Origin: Chlorobiales bacterium
GTDB taxonomy: Bacteria; Bacteroidota; Chlorobiia; Chlorobiales; Chlorobiaceae
Assembly (NCBI GenBank): GCA_022360275.1
Contig: JAKSDC010000029.1
Location: 1 to 61,605, forward strand
DNA: 61,605 bases
Reading direction: 5' to 3'
Translations under genes and position numbers: made by a program
Notes under the pieces: generated by a model
What the model was told of the DNA's origin: nothing
The model's database searches: none
What the model saw: only the letters and a program-made list of their open reading frames with translations
Shown here: one piece after another, positions 7,098 to 15,822 of the stretch
How the letters are laid out: each line of letters starts with the position of its first letter
Numbering within the stretch: position 1 is the first letter of the stretch

Positions 7098-9842
7098 TCA
7101 AAGTTTTCTCTTCTTCTCAACAACCCTGTAGGCCTCGATAATATCTCCCACCTTTATATCGCTGTATCCTTTGAGATTCAATCCGCATTCATATCCTGCG
7201 TCAACCTCTTTGACATCATCCTTAAAACGTTTAAGCGATTCGAGCTCACCGTCGTATATCTGAACCCCTTCCCGAAGCAGGCGAACCCTGGAGTCCCGGA
7301 ATATTTTTCCTTCAAGCACATAGCATCCACCGACATTGCCGACCTTCGGCACTTTAAACACCTGGCGAATTTCAAGCGAACCGACCCCCTCTTCGTGAAG
7401 CTCGGGCGACAGCATACCTTCAAGAGCCTGCTCGACATCCTCTATCACATGATAGATAACGCTGTAAAAACGTATATCCAGATCTTCCTTTTCGGCAAGC
7501 TTTTTAGCATTGACATTGGGCCTGACTCTGAACCCGATAATAATGGCGTCAGATGCAGCAGCAAGCAAAACGTCCGTCTCGGTTATCTGACCGACACCCT
7601 GGTGGATAATCTGTACCTTTACCTCTTCATTGTGTATTTTCATCAAACCGTCAGCAAGAGCCTGTATGGAACCATCCGTGTCTGCTTTTATGATGACACT
7701 CAGTTCCTTCATAAGCCCCTCTTTAATCTGCCTTGCAATACTGTCAAGCTTAACACGGGTACTGCGCCGGAACTCATGTTCTCGACGAATAATCTGTCGT
7801 TTCTGTGCAATCTCCCTGGCCTCCCTGTCAGAGAACATGACCGTAAACTCATCCCCTGACTGAGGCAGATCTTCAAAACCAAGGACGCTGACAGGCTGAG
7901 AAGGTCCTGCCTCTCTGATTCTTTTCCCCCTTTCGTCCATAAGTGCCCTCACGCGCCCCATTGTATGACCGGCCACAAACGGATCCCCGACTTTCAAAAA
8001 GCCCCGTTGCACGAGAACGGTCGAAACAACACCCTTGCCTTTGTCAAGCTCCGCCTCGACGATAATTCCTCTTGCAGGAACATTGCTCGAAAAGTTTGCC
8101 TTCAACTCCCTGATTTCAGCCTCTGTCAACACTTTTTCCATGAGCCCATCGATACCTGTACCCTGCTTCGCCGAAATTTCCTGACACTGGTACTCGCCAC
8201 CCCAGTCTTCCACCAGCACACCGGCCTCCGAAAGCTGTGTTTTTATTTTTTCAGGATTTGCTTCCGGCTTGTCGATTTTGTTGATAGCAACGACAATCGG
8301 AACTTCGGCGGCTTTCGAGTGATTTATCGCTTCAATTGTCTGCGGCATCACGCTGTCATCCGCCGAGACAACAAGAATAACAATATCCGTTACCTGGGCA
8401 CCTCTTGCACGCATAGCTGTAAATGCTTCGTGGCCGGGGGTGTCAAGGAAAGTAATTTTACGGTCCCCTTCAAGTGATACTTCATACGCACCGATATGCT
8501 GTGTGATACCGCCGGATTCACCGGCAACGACGTTACTGTTTCGAATATAGTCCAGGAGAGAAGTCTTGCCGTGATCCACATGGCCCATAATCGTAACAAC
8601 CGGAGGCCTTATCTCCATGTCTTCCTCTCTGTCCTCCGAGTCAATGACCTCTGTCGCTTCAACCTCGGAAACAAACTCGACCTCAAACCCGAACTCCATG
8701 GCAACAAGCTCGATGGTCTCCTTATCGAGCCGTTGATTGATCGTCACGAATTTTCCCATGGTAAAGCAGTGCTGAATAATCTCTTTTGGAGTTACCCCCA
8801 TAAGATCAGCCAGTTCATGAGCAGTAGCAAATTCTGTGACTCTTATAATACTGCGCTGTGCCTCTTTGATTGCTTCAGCAGCTTCCAGCTCTTTTTCACG
8901 TTCAATCTTGCGCATTTTGCGGAACCGCTGCCTTGAAACCCCGCCGCCGCCGCTCTCGTCCATGCCTGAGATGGTGCTGCGGATATTCTTTTCGATTGTT
9001 TTTTCATCAACTTCGGGCTTCTTTTTCTTCTTCCCCTTTTTCCTTTTTGGAAGACCGGATGCCTCGGTTGCTTTCTGACTCTCTTCCGGCTCCTTCTTTA
9101 CTGCCTTCTTGTCAGCAACAGCCTTTTCCTCAGGCGCGTGTTCTCCCTCCTTGATGACAATATCGAACTCATCCTTCAGTTCGTCTGCCTGTTCTTTAAA
9201 CCGCTTCTTACGTTTTTTCTTTTTCTTTTTTTCAACATCACCCCCTGTACCAGGTCCGTTTTGAACATCGATCGTTCCAAAAACCGTAAGCCCCCCGATT
9301 TTCTGAGGACTCTCGAAAGTAATCTGTTCTTCCGCTTCGTCCCCCTCATCAACCTGCTGTGCTTCATCCTCGGCCTTTACCGACGTTTGCTCTTTTGGCT
9401 CCGGTTCGACCGGTTTCTCGCTTTCAAGAACAGTTTCCGGGGTTTTCGATTCTTCTACAGCGTCCTTCGGCTCAACCAGCTCAGTTTCGGCCGACGGAGG
9501 CTCGGGCTCTGTTTTCGACTGAGCTGCAGCCTTATCGGAACGACCGCTGATGATATCCTTAAGCTGCCGTTCTTTCTCATAGGTCTTTCTCGACTGCTCC
9601 TCAAGACGGGACAGCCTCAACTGTTTCTCCTCACGAATCTTGCGGGTTTCATCCACGAGTTTCTTCTCATCACTGAACTGATTCAGGATCAAGTCACGCA
9701 TCGGCCCTTTGACCATAGAAGATGTCGAGGCAACCTTTCCCCCCGCTTCTTTGACAAAATGCAGCACCTCCTGCGGGCTAACCTGCAGTTCTCTTGCAAT
9801 ATCACTGATCCGATACCTCATCTCCTCTCCCTCAGGGGACAT
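7098..9842 (-). CDS. infB: translation initiation factor IF-2
   Basis: IF-2 is the GTPase that delivers initiator fMet-tRNA to the ribosome. The 914-residue protein has an IF2_N domain (RYRISDIARELQVSPQEVLHFV, residues 9-30), a long charged linker with poly-Lys runs (residues 70-290), a second IF2_N-like region near 335-375, and the G domain starting at Gly420 (GHVDHGKTSLLD, then DTPGHEAF and NKIDKP). Domains 2-4 follow. Two starts are possible: 9842, whose upstream AGAGGAGGT lies at good distance, and the ATG at 9821, preceded by GGGAGAGGAG and giving MRYRISDI. I kept the first; both may be used. Confidence 0.96.
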   Translation of the reverse strand: MSPEGEEMRYRISDIARELQVSPQEVLHFVKEAGGKVASTSSMVKGPMRDLILNQFSDEKKLVDETRKIREEKQLRLSRLEEQSRKTYEKERQLKDIISGRSDKAAAQSKTEPEPPSAETELVEPKDAVEESKTPETVLESEKPVEPEPKEQTSVKAEDEAQQVDEGDEAEEQITFESPQKIGGLTVFGTIDVQNGPGTGGDVEKKKKKKRKKRFKEQADELKDEFDIVIKEGEHAPEEKAVADKKAVKKEPEESQKATEASGLPKRKKGKKKKKPEVDEKTIEKNIRSTISGMDESGGGGVSRQRFRKMRKIEREKELEAAEAIKEAQRSIIRVTEFATAHELADLMGVTPKEIIQHCFTMGKFVTINQRLDKETIELVAMEFGFEVEFVSEVEATEVIDSEDREEDMEIRPPVVTIMGHVDHGKTSLLDYIRNSNVVAGESGGITQHIGAYEVSLEGDRKITFLDTPGHEAFTAMRARGAQVTDIVILVVSADDSVMPQTIEAINHSKAAEVPIVVAINKIDKPEANPEKIKTQLSEAGVLVEDWGGEYQCQEISAKQGTGIDGLMEKVLTEAEIRELKANFSSNVPARGIIVEAELDKGKGVVSTVLVQRGFLKVGDPFVAGHTMGRVRALMDERGKRIREAGPSQPVSVLGFEDLPQSGDEFTVMFSDREAREIAQKRQIIRREHEFRRSTRVKLDSIARQIKEGLMKELSVIIKADTDGSIQALADGLMKIHNEEVKVQIIHQGVGQITETDVLLAAASDAIIIGFRVRPNVNAKKLAEKEDLDIRFYSVIYHVIEDVEQALEGMLSPELHEEGVGSLEIRQVFKVPKVGNVGGCYVLEGKIFRDSRVRLLREGVQIYDGELESLKRFKDDVKEVDAGYECGLNLKGYSDIKVGDIIEAYRVVEKKRKL

Positions 9843-10009
9843 ACAACCTCCTCTCTGTTTGGTAGCTTATTGCTGAACCCTGCCACTGCAACACGCTAAA
9901 GCAACAGGTCTACAACACTATCTCCCGATCACGAAACCCGGCCCAGGTTCTCGATGGTCATTACCTGCACAAATCAGCCTGCTTACCGGATCTTTTTTTG
10001 TTTTTGCCG

Positions 10010-11566
10010 TCATTTCTCAGCGTCTACGACATCCGCATCACCGTCATTTTGTGCTCCTCCATCACCCTCATCGACAATATCCTGCAGGTCAGCTTCATTA
10101 AACTGATCTTTTACCGTTTTGTAAATGTTTTCCGCGATCTTTTTCCAGTAACGCCTTTCATCGTCACTGAGCCTTCTCTCTTTCTGCTTGAAAGATGTTT
10201 TTCTCCCCCTGCTGAAAATAGTCGCTTCCTCGCTTTTCGAAGGACCGATCAGTGCTTCTTCAATCATCTCTATATCTGCCTGAAGAACCTTTTTGGCCGT
10301 ATCAAGTCCGTTATCGAGAAGCTGATAAATCATGTCATCACCAAATTCCTCCCGAAATTCGATAATATCGATATCGTTCGGATCCTCCATGGATTTGTCG
10401 ATAACATCTCTGTATACATCTATCTCATAGCCCGTGAGACGTTCCGCCAGATGAATATTATTACCGTTTTTCCCTATGGCGTACTTTATTTGTTCCGGCT
10501 TGAGCATTACCCTGGCTTTGCGGGTTTTCATATCCGCATGAACTGTCATAGGATCGATCTTTGCCGGCTGCAGAGCCCGTGCAATGAATATCTGAGGATC
10601 GTCAGTATAGTAGATCACATCGATATTTTCATTGTTCAGCTCCTTGACGATACTCTGGATACGCTTTCCCCTGTACCCGACACTCGCACCAACAGGATCG
10701 ATTCGTGAGCTTGTCGATTCAACAGCCACCTTTGCCCGCTCACCGGGCACTCTGGCAATTCCTTTTATGACAATAAGACCGTCCAGAATTTCAGGGACTT
10801 CGCTTTCAAAAAGTTTATACAAAAAACGATCGTCAATTCTCGAAACAATAACCTTCATTGCACCATCGGGTTTCTCCTTTTCCATAATTGACCCGTCGTC
10901 CTGGCGGACTTTTACCTTTTCTCTCTCGATGCGTTTTACATATAATTTCATCCTCGGAGTCCGCCTGGGGTTATCCTTTTTCATCATCTCGGATTTCGGC
11001 AGCGTCAACTCAACACGATGGTCTTTCGAGGTATTGTAGGTAAAAACAACCTCGCTCGACCGAACCTGGTATACCTCTCCAGCCACCACTTCACCTACTT
11101 TTTCCAGGCACTCCTCATAAACAACCTGCCGCTCCAGGTCGCGCACCTTTTTCTGGACCGATTGTTTGATAATCTGTATCGACTTACGGGTCAAATAATC
11201 TTCGAGCTTTATAGGTCCCTCTTCGTAATAATCCCCAAGCTCGAGAGATTCGTCAATCCCCCGGACTTCATCAAGGCTGATCTCAATGGTAGGCAGATCA
11301 ACCTCATCAACAATTTTCTTAAGAATGTAAACCTCGAAATCACCTCGTTCGGGGTTGATAAAGATATTGGCTTCAACTTCCGGATCGTAATCCTTGCGCA
11401 GTTGTTTCTGTATAATATCCTTCAGGAGATCCGCGATATCCATCTTTACAGCCGCACTTTCCGTACGTTTGTCCAGAAAGATTTTCGACTGCTCAATTTC
11501 CCCAAAAGCGTTTGCGATAAGCTCTTTCCGATCCTGCTTTTCCGCTTTTACCTGCTTTCTTGCCAT
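10010..11566 (-). CDS. nusA: transcription termination/antitermination factor NusA
   Basis: NusA binds RNA polymerase and modulates pausing, termination and antitermination. The 518-residue protein has the N-terminal polymerase-binding domain (residues 1-130, with YDPEVEANIFINPERGDFEVY), an S1 domain (GEVVAGEVYQV onward) and two KH domains (VGASVGYRGKRIQSIV, and IKYAIGKNGNNIHLAERLTG). After these comes a helical region and an acidic tail rich in Asp (GDGGAQNDGDADVVDAEK) instead of E. coli-style acidic repeats. It lies between rimP and infB, the standard order. The start is the ATG at 11566. Confidence 0.96.
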   Translation of the reverse strand: MARKQVKAEKQDRKELIANAFGEIEQSKIFLDKRTESAAVKMDIADLLKDIIQKQLRKDYDPEVEANIFINPERGDFEVYILKKIVDEVDLPTIEISLDEVRGIDESLELGDYYEEGPIKLEDYLTRKSIQIIKQSVQKKVRDLERQVVYEECLEKVGEVVAGEVYQVRSSEVVFTYNTSKDHRVELTLPKSEMMKKDNPRRTPRMKLYVKRIEREKVKVRQDDGSIMEKEKPDGAMKVIVSRIDDRFLYKLFESEVPEILDGLIVIKGIARVPGERAKVAVESTSSRIDPVGASVGYRGKRIQSIVKELNNENIDVIYYTDDPQIFIARALQPAKIDPMTVHADMKTRKARVMLKPEQIKYAIGKNGNNIHLAERLTGYEIDVYRDVIDKSMEDPNDIDIIEFREEFGDDMIYQLLDNGLDTAKKVLQADIEMIEEALIGPSKSEEATIFSRGRKTSFKQKERRLSDDERRYWKKIAENIYKTVKDQFNEADLQDIVDEGDGGAQNDGDADVVDAEK

Positions 11567-11618
11567 CTCTTTGTAGTTCCTTTATTTTAAAGAAAATACG
11601 ATCGTCATTATATCTTTT

Positions 11619-12155
11619 TCAGAACTCTACCTCCACTACAGCCCTGTTGATGCTGCCGAGCTCCAACCGTACCGGTTCAGAACGCCCCCCCTTTCTGCCT
11701 TTTCCTGCCGTAACCGGCTCAAGAACGATAAACGGATCGGGAACATCGAGCACCTCCGCCTGGAGAAGTCTTCCGGAAACTTCCTGTACCTCCCGGTCGC
11801 CATCGGTATACTGCACGCGCAAAAGATGCCCGGTATGACGGATATACTGGCGCAGATGCTTTATCGGCGCCCCGATACCGGGCGAAGAGACAGTAAGCTC
11901 GTAATCATCGCCGACCAGACCCTTCACTTCATCGTTCGCATCAACAGCGCTACTCAGACAACGGTTGACCGATAGACACTCCGCTATCGAAATACCCGAA
12001 TCCGTATCCACCAGCACCTCTATTTTGCTTGACGGAGAGCCCCCTTTTACATAAATATCAACCAGAAAAACATGCTGCCTGCCCGTAAAACCGGTTTCCT
12101 CCCTGCATGTCTCGAGCACATCACGAATAAATGACAACAACCTCTCTTTTTCCAC
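11619..12155 (-). CDS. rimP: ribosome maturation factor RimP
   Basis: RimP is needed for 30S subunit maturation. The 178-residue protein shows the RimP N-terminal domain with IKVLVDTDSGISIAECLSVNR-like content (here SKIEVLVDTDSGISIAEC), the YELTVSSPGIGAPIKHLRQY block with the conserved SSPG turn, and the C-terminal Sm-like domain. It is the first gene of the long minus-strand cluster (rimP-nusA-infB-rbfA-truB and onward). An intrinsic terminator lies about 30 bases upstream of its start, inside the likely leader. Confidence 0.95.
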   Translation of the reverse strand: MEKERLLSFIRDVLETCREETGFTGRQHVFLVDIYVKGGSPSSKIEVLVDTDSGISIAECLSVNRCLSSAVDANDEVKGLVGDDYELTVSSPGIGAPIKHLRQYIRHTGHLLRVQYTDGDREVQEVSGRLLQAEVLDVPDPFIVLEPVTAGKGRKGGRSEPVRLELGSINRAVVEVEF

Positions 12156-12177
12156 GTCAACAACCCTGGATTATCTC

Positions 12178-12210
12178 AGAAAAACAAAAAAGTGGGGGCA
12201 ACCCACTTTC
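12178..12210 (-). terminator. intrinsic terminator before rimP, possible attenuator
   Basis: On the minus strand a 7-bp stem, AAGTGGG (12202-12208) with CCCACTT (12190-12196), closes a short loop and is followed by a T-rich run (TTTTTTGTTTTT). It lies between the small membrane-protein gene and rimP. It can end transcription of the hisS-side genes, or act as an attenuator of rimP-nusA if the candidate promoter at 12246-12274 is used. Confidence 0.75.
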
Positions 12211-12245
12211 CAAAAAATCCCTGTCCTTTTCCCTACCTGTTGCTT

Positions 12246-12274
12246 AATGTATAAAAAAGGGCAAAATAGTTCAA
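12246..12274 (-). promoter_or_regulatory. candidate promoter for the rimP-nusA-infB cluster
   Basis: On the minus strand, TTGAAC (12269-12274) and TACATT (12246-12251) are separated by 17 bases, four of six matches each to sigma-70-type boxes. Transcripts would start near 12239 and run through the terminator hairpin at 12190-12208 before rimP. This is pattern-based only. Confidence 0.35.
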
Positions 12275-12298
12275 ACGAAACAGCACATCCACCCCTCT

Positions 12299-12520
12299 TT
12301 ATGAAGACTCTTCATTTTCCTTGATAGTCGTCTCTATCACCTCGAAATCAGCCTCCTCGGTAACCACACCGGGAGCAGAAGTTCCATTCCCTCTGTTTCG
12401 AAAAAAGGAATGAAACGGCCATTGCTGCTTTAAAAAACGCCCCGCAAGGAAGCGTAACACTGCTCTTATCAGCAGAAACAGTACAACGATAAAAAGGATA
12501 AGTCTTAAAAGAAACAGCAT
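12299..12520 (-). CDS. small membrane protein with C-terminal acidic tail
   Basis: From the ATG at 12520 this encodes 73 residues: an N-terminal hydrophobic helix (MLFLLRLILFIVVLFLLIRA), a basic/aromatic stretch (FLAGRFLKQQWPFHSFF) and an acidic tail ending TTIKENEESS. The layout, one membrane helix followed by a short cytoplasmic tail, resembles small DUF4834-like proteins of the Bacteroidota/Chlorobiota, but I cannot confirm the family. The frame is open to 12625; the extra 35 residues would add a second hydrophobic segment, so the start is uncertain. It follows the glutaredoxin gene and is the last gene before the terminator at 12190. Confidence 0.55.
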   Translation of the reverse strand: MLFLLRLILFIVVLFLLIRAVLRFLAGRFLKQQWPFHSFFRNRGNGTSAPGVVTEEADFEVIETTIKENEESS

Positions 12521-12643
12521 CTTTACAACAGTCTTATACAACGATAAAAACCAAAGTCCACCCAAGAGTAACCGACCAAACAAACAGGCAGGCAAGAAAG
12601 CCAATGCAACCGTACTAACAAACAACTTCCCGGCATTGTTCCC

Positions 12644-12895
12644 TTATTCTTCCCGGCTGGCAAGCAGAGCCCGAAATTTTCCCTCATTCACACGGTAACG
12701 GAAAACCTCGGCACCGTCGATGAAAACAACCGGAACATGCAAGCCATGGTCCTCCATCAGTCTTTGGGAATGCGTGATATCGATAATTTCGAGATGAAAA
12801 GGTATGCCCGACCGGACTTTGTGTATCAGCAGCACTGCCTTTTCGCACAACGAACATCCGGGCTTGGTATACACAGAAACCTTTTTGTGTGACAT
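12644..12895 (-). CDS. glutaredoxin-family protein
   Basis: The 83-residue protein has a thioredoxin fold with the redox motif CSLC in VYTKPGCSLCEKAVLLI (residues 7-23), the cis-proline segment HVPVVFIDG and a C-terminal helix. It fits glutaredoxin-like proteins of the DUF836/NrdH-like kind. Such proteins reduce disulfides in the cytoplasm; the electron donor cannot be read from sequence. I took the ATG at 12895 (MSHKKVSVYTKPGC) because the open 45 residues upstream overlap the hisS stop and do not look like the family, although they do contain a CSGC string. It follows hisS on the same strand. Confidence 0.85.
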   Translation of the reverse strand: MSHKKVSVYTKPGCSLCEKAVLLIHKVRSGIPFHLEIIDITHSQRLMEDHGLHVPVVFIDGAEVFRYRVNEGKFRALLASREE

Positions 12896-13026
12896 ACATC
12901 CTCTTCTCCAACCGGAGACCGATGTTATTCGATCCTGAAAACCGACTCCGGTCCCCGGTTTCCGATCCAAATTTTCAGGATAAGGCATCAGTAGTGTTTT
13001 ACAACCGCTGCAAAACGCCAACTTTT

Positions 13027-14304
13027 TCACATACCTCGACCCGGCTTCAGTTTCCCGATAATATCCCGGACGGACAGAGATTCCTGTTCGGATGTTTTGA
13101 GATTTTTCAATCCGAATACCTGACTTTGCATTTCGCTCTGCCCGATAAACAAGGCATATGCTGCACCTATCTTGTTTGCCTCTCTCATCTGGGCTCTCAT
13201 GCTTCTTCCGGCAAGATCCATCAATGATTTGATCCCGGATTTTCGCAATGCATCACAGATACCGACGGCCTCCCCTACGAGCCGGGGATCCTGAAGCACA
13301 ATATATACCTGGGGCCCCTCCGGTTCGAGATGTTCAAGCAACCCCTGTTTTTCCATGGTGATCAACAGCCGCTCCATCCCGACGGCAAAACCAACAGCAG
13401 GAATATCGGCCTTGCTGCCAAGCTGTTTTGCCAGACCGTCGTACCTGCCGCCGCCGCCTATGGCATCCTGCGCGCCGAGTTCCGGACTTATTACTTCAAA
13501 AGCGGTATGGCAATAATAATCAAGACCCCTGACAAGCAAAGGATCAATGACGTAGGCCACCCCTTTCTCATCAAGATAGCGCAGTACCCGTTCAAATTCA
13601 TCGACTGCCGAAACACTGATATAATCGCGCAGCTTCGGTGCCCCTGCAACAACTTCCTGTATATCAAGGTCCTTGGAGTCAAGAATGCGAAGAGGGTTTT
13701 TACCCAGCCGCTCTTTTGTAACGTCGTCAAAACCAGCGGAATATGGTTCGAGATACTCTCTCAGTGCCTTTATGTAGTGTTTTCGGTCATCAAGGTCGCC
13801 AAGAGAGTTCACCCTAAGTTTGAGCCCGGCTACTCCCAGATCAGCAAACACCTGCATCATCATGCCGATTACTTCTGCGACGGCTTCCGGAGAAGACGAC
13901 CCGATCAGCTCTGCACCAAACTGGGAAAACTGGCGCTGGCGACCGGCCTGTGGCCGTTCCTTGCGAAACAGTTCGGCAATATAATACAGTTTATGAACCG
14001 GAGCAGATGCAGCAAGGCCGCCCTGAATATAAGCCCGCATTACACCTGCTGTCATTTCCGGCCGCAACGTTATCGATTGCCCTCTTTCTTCAGGTCTGAA
14101 CGTAAACATCTCCTTGCCGACAATGTCGGTCGTTTCCCCAATGCTTCGCTGAAAGAGTTCGGTATATTCAAAAACAGGTGTACGAACCTCCTGAAATCCG
14201 TAAAGATCCGCCACTCGGTGAATCACTTTCTCAATATGCTTCCATGAAGCGATTTCGCCGGGAAAAATATCTTTTGTGCCCTTTACCGCACGATATTGCG
14301 ACAT
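13027..14304 (-). CDS. hisS: histidyl-tRNA synthetase
   Basis: HisS charges tRNA-His. The 425-residue class II synthetase shows motif 1 near the N-terminus (YGFQEVRTPVFEYTELFQRS), motif 2 (ITLRPEMTAGVMRAYIQGGL, then RKERPQAGRQRQFSQFGAE), the histidine-specific LVRGLDYYCHTAFEV block and motif 3 (GGGGRYDGLAKQLG, with AVGFAVGMERL), followed by the anticodon-binding domain. Length is normal. It lies between the PTS IIA gene and the glutaredoxin gene. Confidence 0.96.
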   Translation of the reverse strand: MSQYRAVKGTKDIFPGEIASWKHIEKVIHRVADLYGFQEVRTPVFEYTELFQRSIGETTDIVGKEMFTFRPEERGQSITLRPEMTAGVMRAYIQGGLAASAPVHKLYYIAELFRKERPQAGRQRQFSQFGAELIGSSSPEAVAEVIGMMMQVFADLGVAGLKLRVNSLGDLDDRKHYIKALREYLEPYSAGFDDVTKERLGKNPLRILDSKDLDIQEVVAGAPKLRDYISVSAVDEFERVLRYLDEKGVAYVIDPLLVRGLDYYCHTAFEVISPELGAQDAIGGGGRYDGLAKQLGSKADIPAVGFAVGMERLLITMEKQGLLEHLEPEGPQVYIVLQDPRLVGEAVGICDALRKSGIKSLMDLAGRSMRAQMREANKIGAAYALFIGQSEMQSQVFGLKNLKTSEQESLSVRDIIGKLKPGRGM

Positions 14305-14331
14305 AACCAGACCGTTCTTAACTCTTGATAT

Positions 14332-14802
14332 TTATATCTGCGGAAAATCCTTTTCCTCTTCCCTGAAAAGATCGAGAACCTCGGAAGAATTCGATGCCGC
14401 CATGAGCTTTTCCCTGACGTCTACCCTCCCGGCAAGACGCGTAATGCGACCAAGAAGTTTCAAATGTTCTGCCAGCATCTCCTCGGGAGTGGCAAGCAGA
14501 AAAACAACCTGCACAGGCTCGTTGTCAATAGAGTCGAAATGAATGCTGTTTTCAAGCGTAGCAAGAGCAAGGACGGGCTCCGTTACAGCATCGGTTTTTG
14601 CATGAGGCAGTGCAATTTGTTTGCCTATCCCCGTCGACATCTCCTTTTCACGCTTCAGCACATCCTTACGCAGTTTCTGCAGATTCTTTACGCCGGGATG
14701 AGAGCCTGCTATCGAGAGCATCTTACCTATAACCTCATCTTTTGCAGTCACTTCAAGATGTAGCGTTATATATTTTTCGGACAGCAGACCTTCAATCTTC
14801 AT
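14332..14802 (-). CDS. PTS IIA domain protein (PtsN/EIIA-Fru type)
   Basis: The 156-residue protein is a single EIIA domain of the fructose/nitrogen-regulatory family. The phosphorylated histidine lies in GKQIALPHAKTDAV (near residue 65), and the usual LLATPEEMLAEHLKLLGRI segment follows. No sugar-permease domain is attached or adjacent, so a regulatory role of the PTS-Ntr type is likely rather than sugar uptake. Enzyme I is encoded separately at 40953 in this window; I saw no HPr gene here. The gene lies between cdsA and hisS on the same strand. Confidence 0.88.
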   Translation of the reverse strand: MKIEGLLSEKYITLHLEVTAKDEVIGKMLSIAGSHPGVKNLQKLRKDVLKREKEMSTGIGKQIALPHAKTDAVTEPVLALATLENSIHFDSIDNEPVQVVFLLATPEEMLAEHLKLLGRITRLAGRVDVREKLMAASNSSEVLDLFREEEKDFPQI

Positions 14803-14891
14803 TATGGCAAACGACTTGATGTTTTTTCATTCAAACCGGGGTGCTCTTTTCAACATCAGCGAAAAGAATCGTCAATATAAGAAAACATTCA

Positions 14892-15725
14892 CTACAGTCC
14901 ATTCAGGGACTCGGTGAAAAACGCATAGAGATAGAGCAACGGCGAGATAAACATCGCGGTATCGAAACGGTCCAGAATTCCTCCGTGGCCAGGAATCAAC
15001 GAAGAGGAGTCCTTGACTTCGGCATCACGCTTGAACATCGACTCAACCAGATCGCCAAGAGGGCTTAACAGTCCTGTAAAAAGCCCGGCCAGTAGCGCAA
15101 AACCACTATGAAGCCCGGGATCAAAATAAGCAACTGCTGCCGAACCAAACACACTTCCAACACACCCGGCGATAAAGCCCTCCCAGGTTTTATGCGGGCT
15201 CAATCGTTCAAACAACTTTCTTTTAAATAACCTCCCCCCAAAGCGGCTCCCTCCAAAATATGCCAGTATATCAGCAGCCCAGATACAGACAAACATCAGC
15301 AGAACGTAGGAAGCTCCCATCGGCTCCATCTTTCTCAGCAGCAGCATTGACCCGAACGTGACGTTCACATAGAGCAGCGCCGTCATCGACGAACCGATAC
15401 TGACTATCCTTGATCCCGCTGTTCTGAACAACTCGAGTACAAGCAACACCATCAGAATAAACAGGATCAGCAACCATGCGTCAACAACCTGCAAAAAAAA
15501 ATTCAACTGCAGCACAAGCGAAAAAAACAAAAACCATGGCAACGCAGGAGGAAAAGTTCTAACGGAAAGAAGCCGGTGAAATTCACTGGTAGCCAACAGG
15601 GTTAACAGAAGTACCAGGACAAAAAAATATTCCCTGCCCATCCAGTTCAGCCAGAGGATCAGCGGAATGCCGACAAGGGCTACTGCAATCCTCTGCTGCA
15701 AATTTGAAATACCTGTTTCTCCCAT
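14892..15725 (-). CDS. cdsA: phosphatidate cytidylyltransferase
   Basis: CdsA makes CDP-diacylglycerol from phosphatidate and CTP at the inner membrane, the branch point of phospholipid synthesis. The 277-residue protein has about seven to eight hydrophobic segments and the C-terminal family signature: SPLGDLVESMFKRDAEVKDS, then PGHGGILDRFDT, including the metal-binding Asp residues. It also shows the conserved KTWEGFIAG segment. The gene lies downstream of the CPBP protease gene and upstream of the PTS IIA gene. Confidence 0.95.
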   Translation of the reverse strand: MGETGISNLQQRIAVALVGIPLILWLNWMGREYFFVLVLLLTLLATSEFHRLLSVRTFPPALPWFLFFSLVLQLNFFLQVVDAWLLILFILMVLLVLELFRTAGSRIVSIGSSMTALLYVNVTFGSMLLLRKMEPMGASYVLLMFVCIWAADILAYFGGSRFGGRLFKRKLFERLSPHKTWEGFIAGCVGSVFGSAAVAYFDPGLHSGFALLAGLFTGLLSPLGDLVESMFKRDAEVKDSSSLIPGHGGILDRFDTAMFISPLLYLYAFFTESLNGL

Positions 15726-15822
15726 TGCAATCTATGATATCTTTCCTGAGCTGATTGCCTCCATGCCAGCCGGGTGATGAAACTACAAAAAAAACGCCAT
15801 AATCAACAGCTACCGTCTTACG

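Noticed and set aside
9138..9899. 253-codon plus-strand frame opposite the infB linker
   Set aside because: The long antisense frame results from the Lys/Glu-rich linker of IF-2; it has a low-complexity Phe/Leu-rich product.
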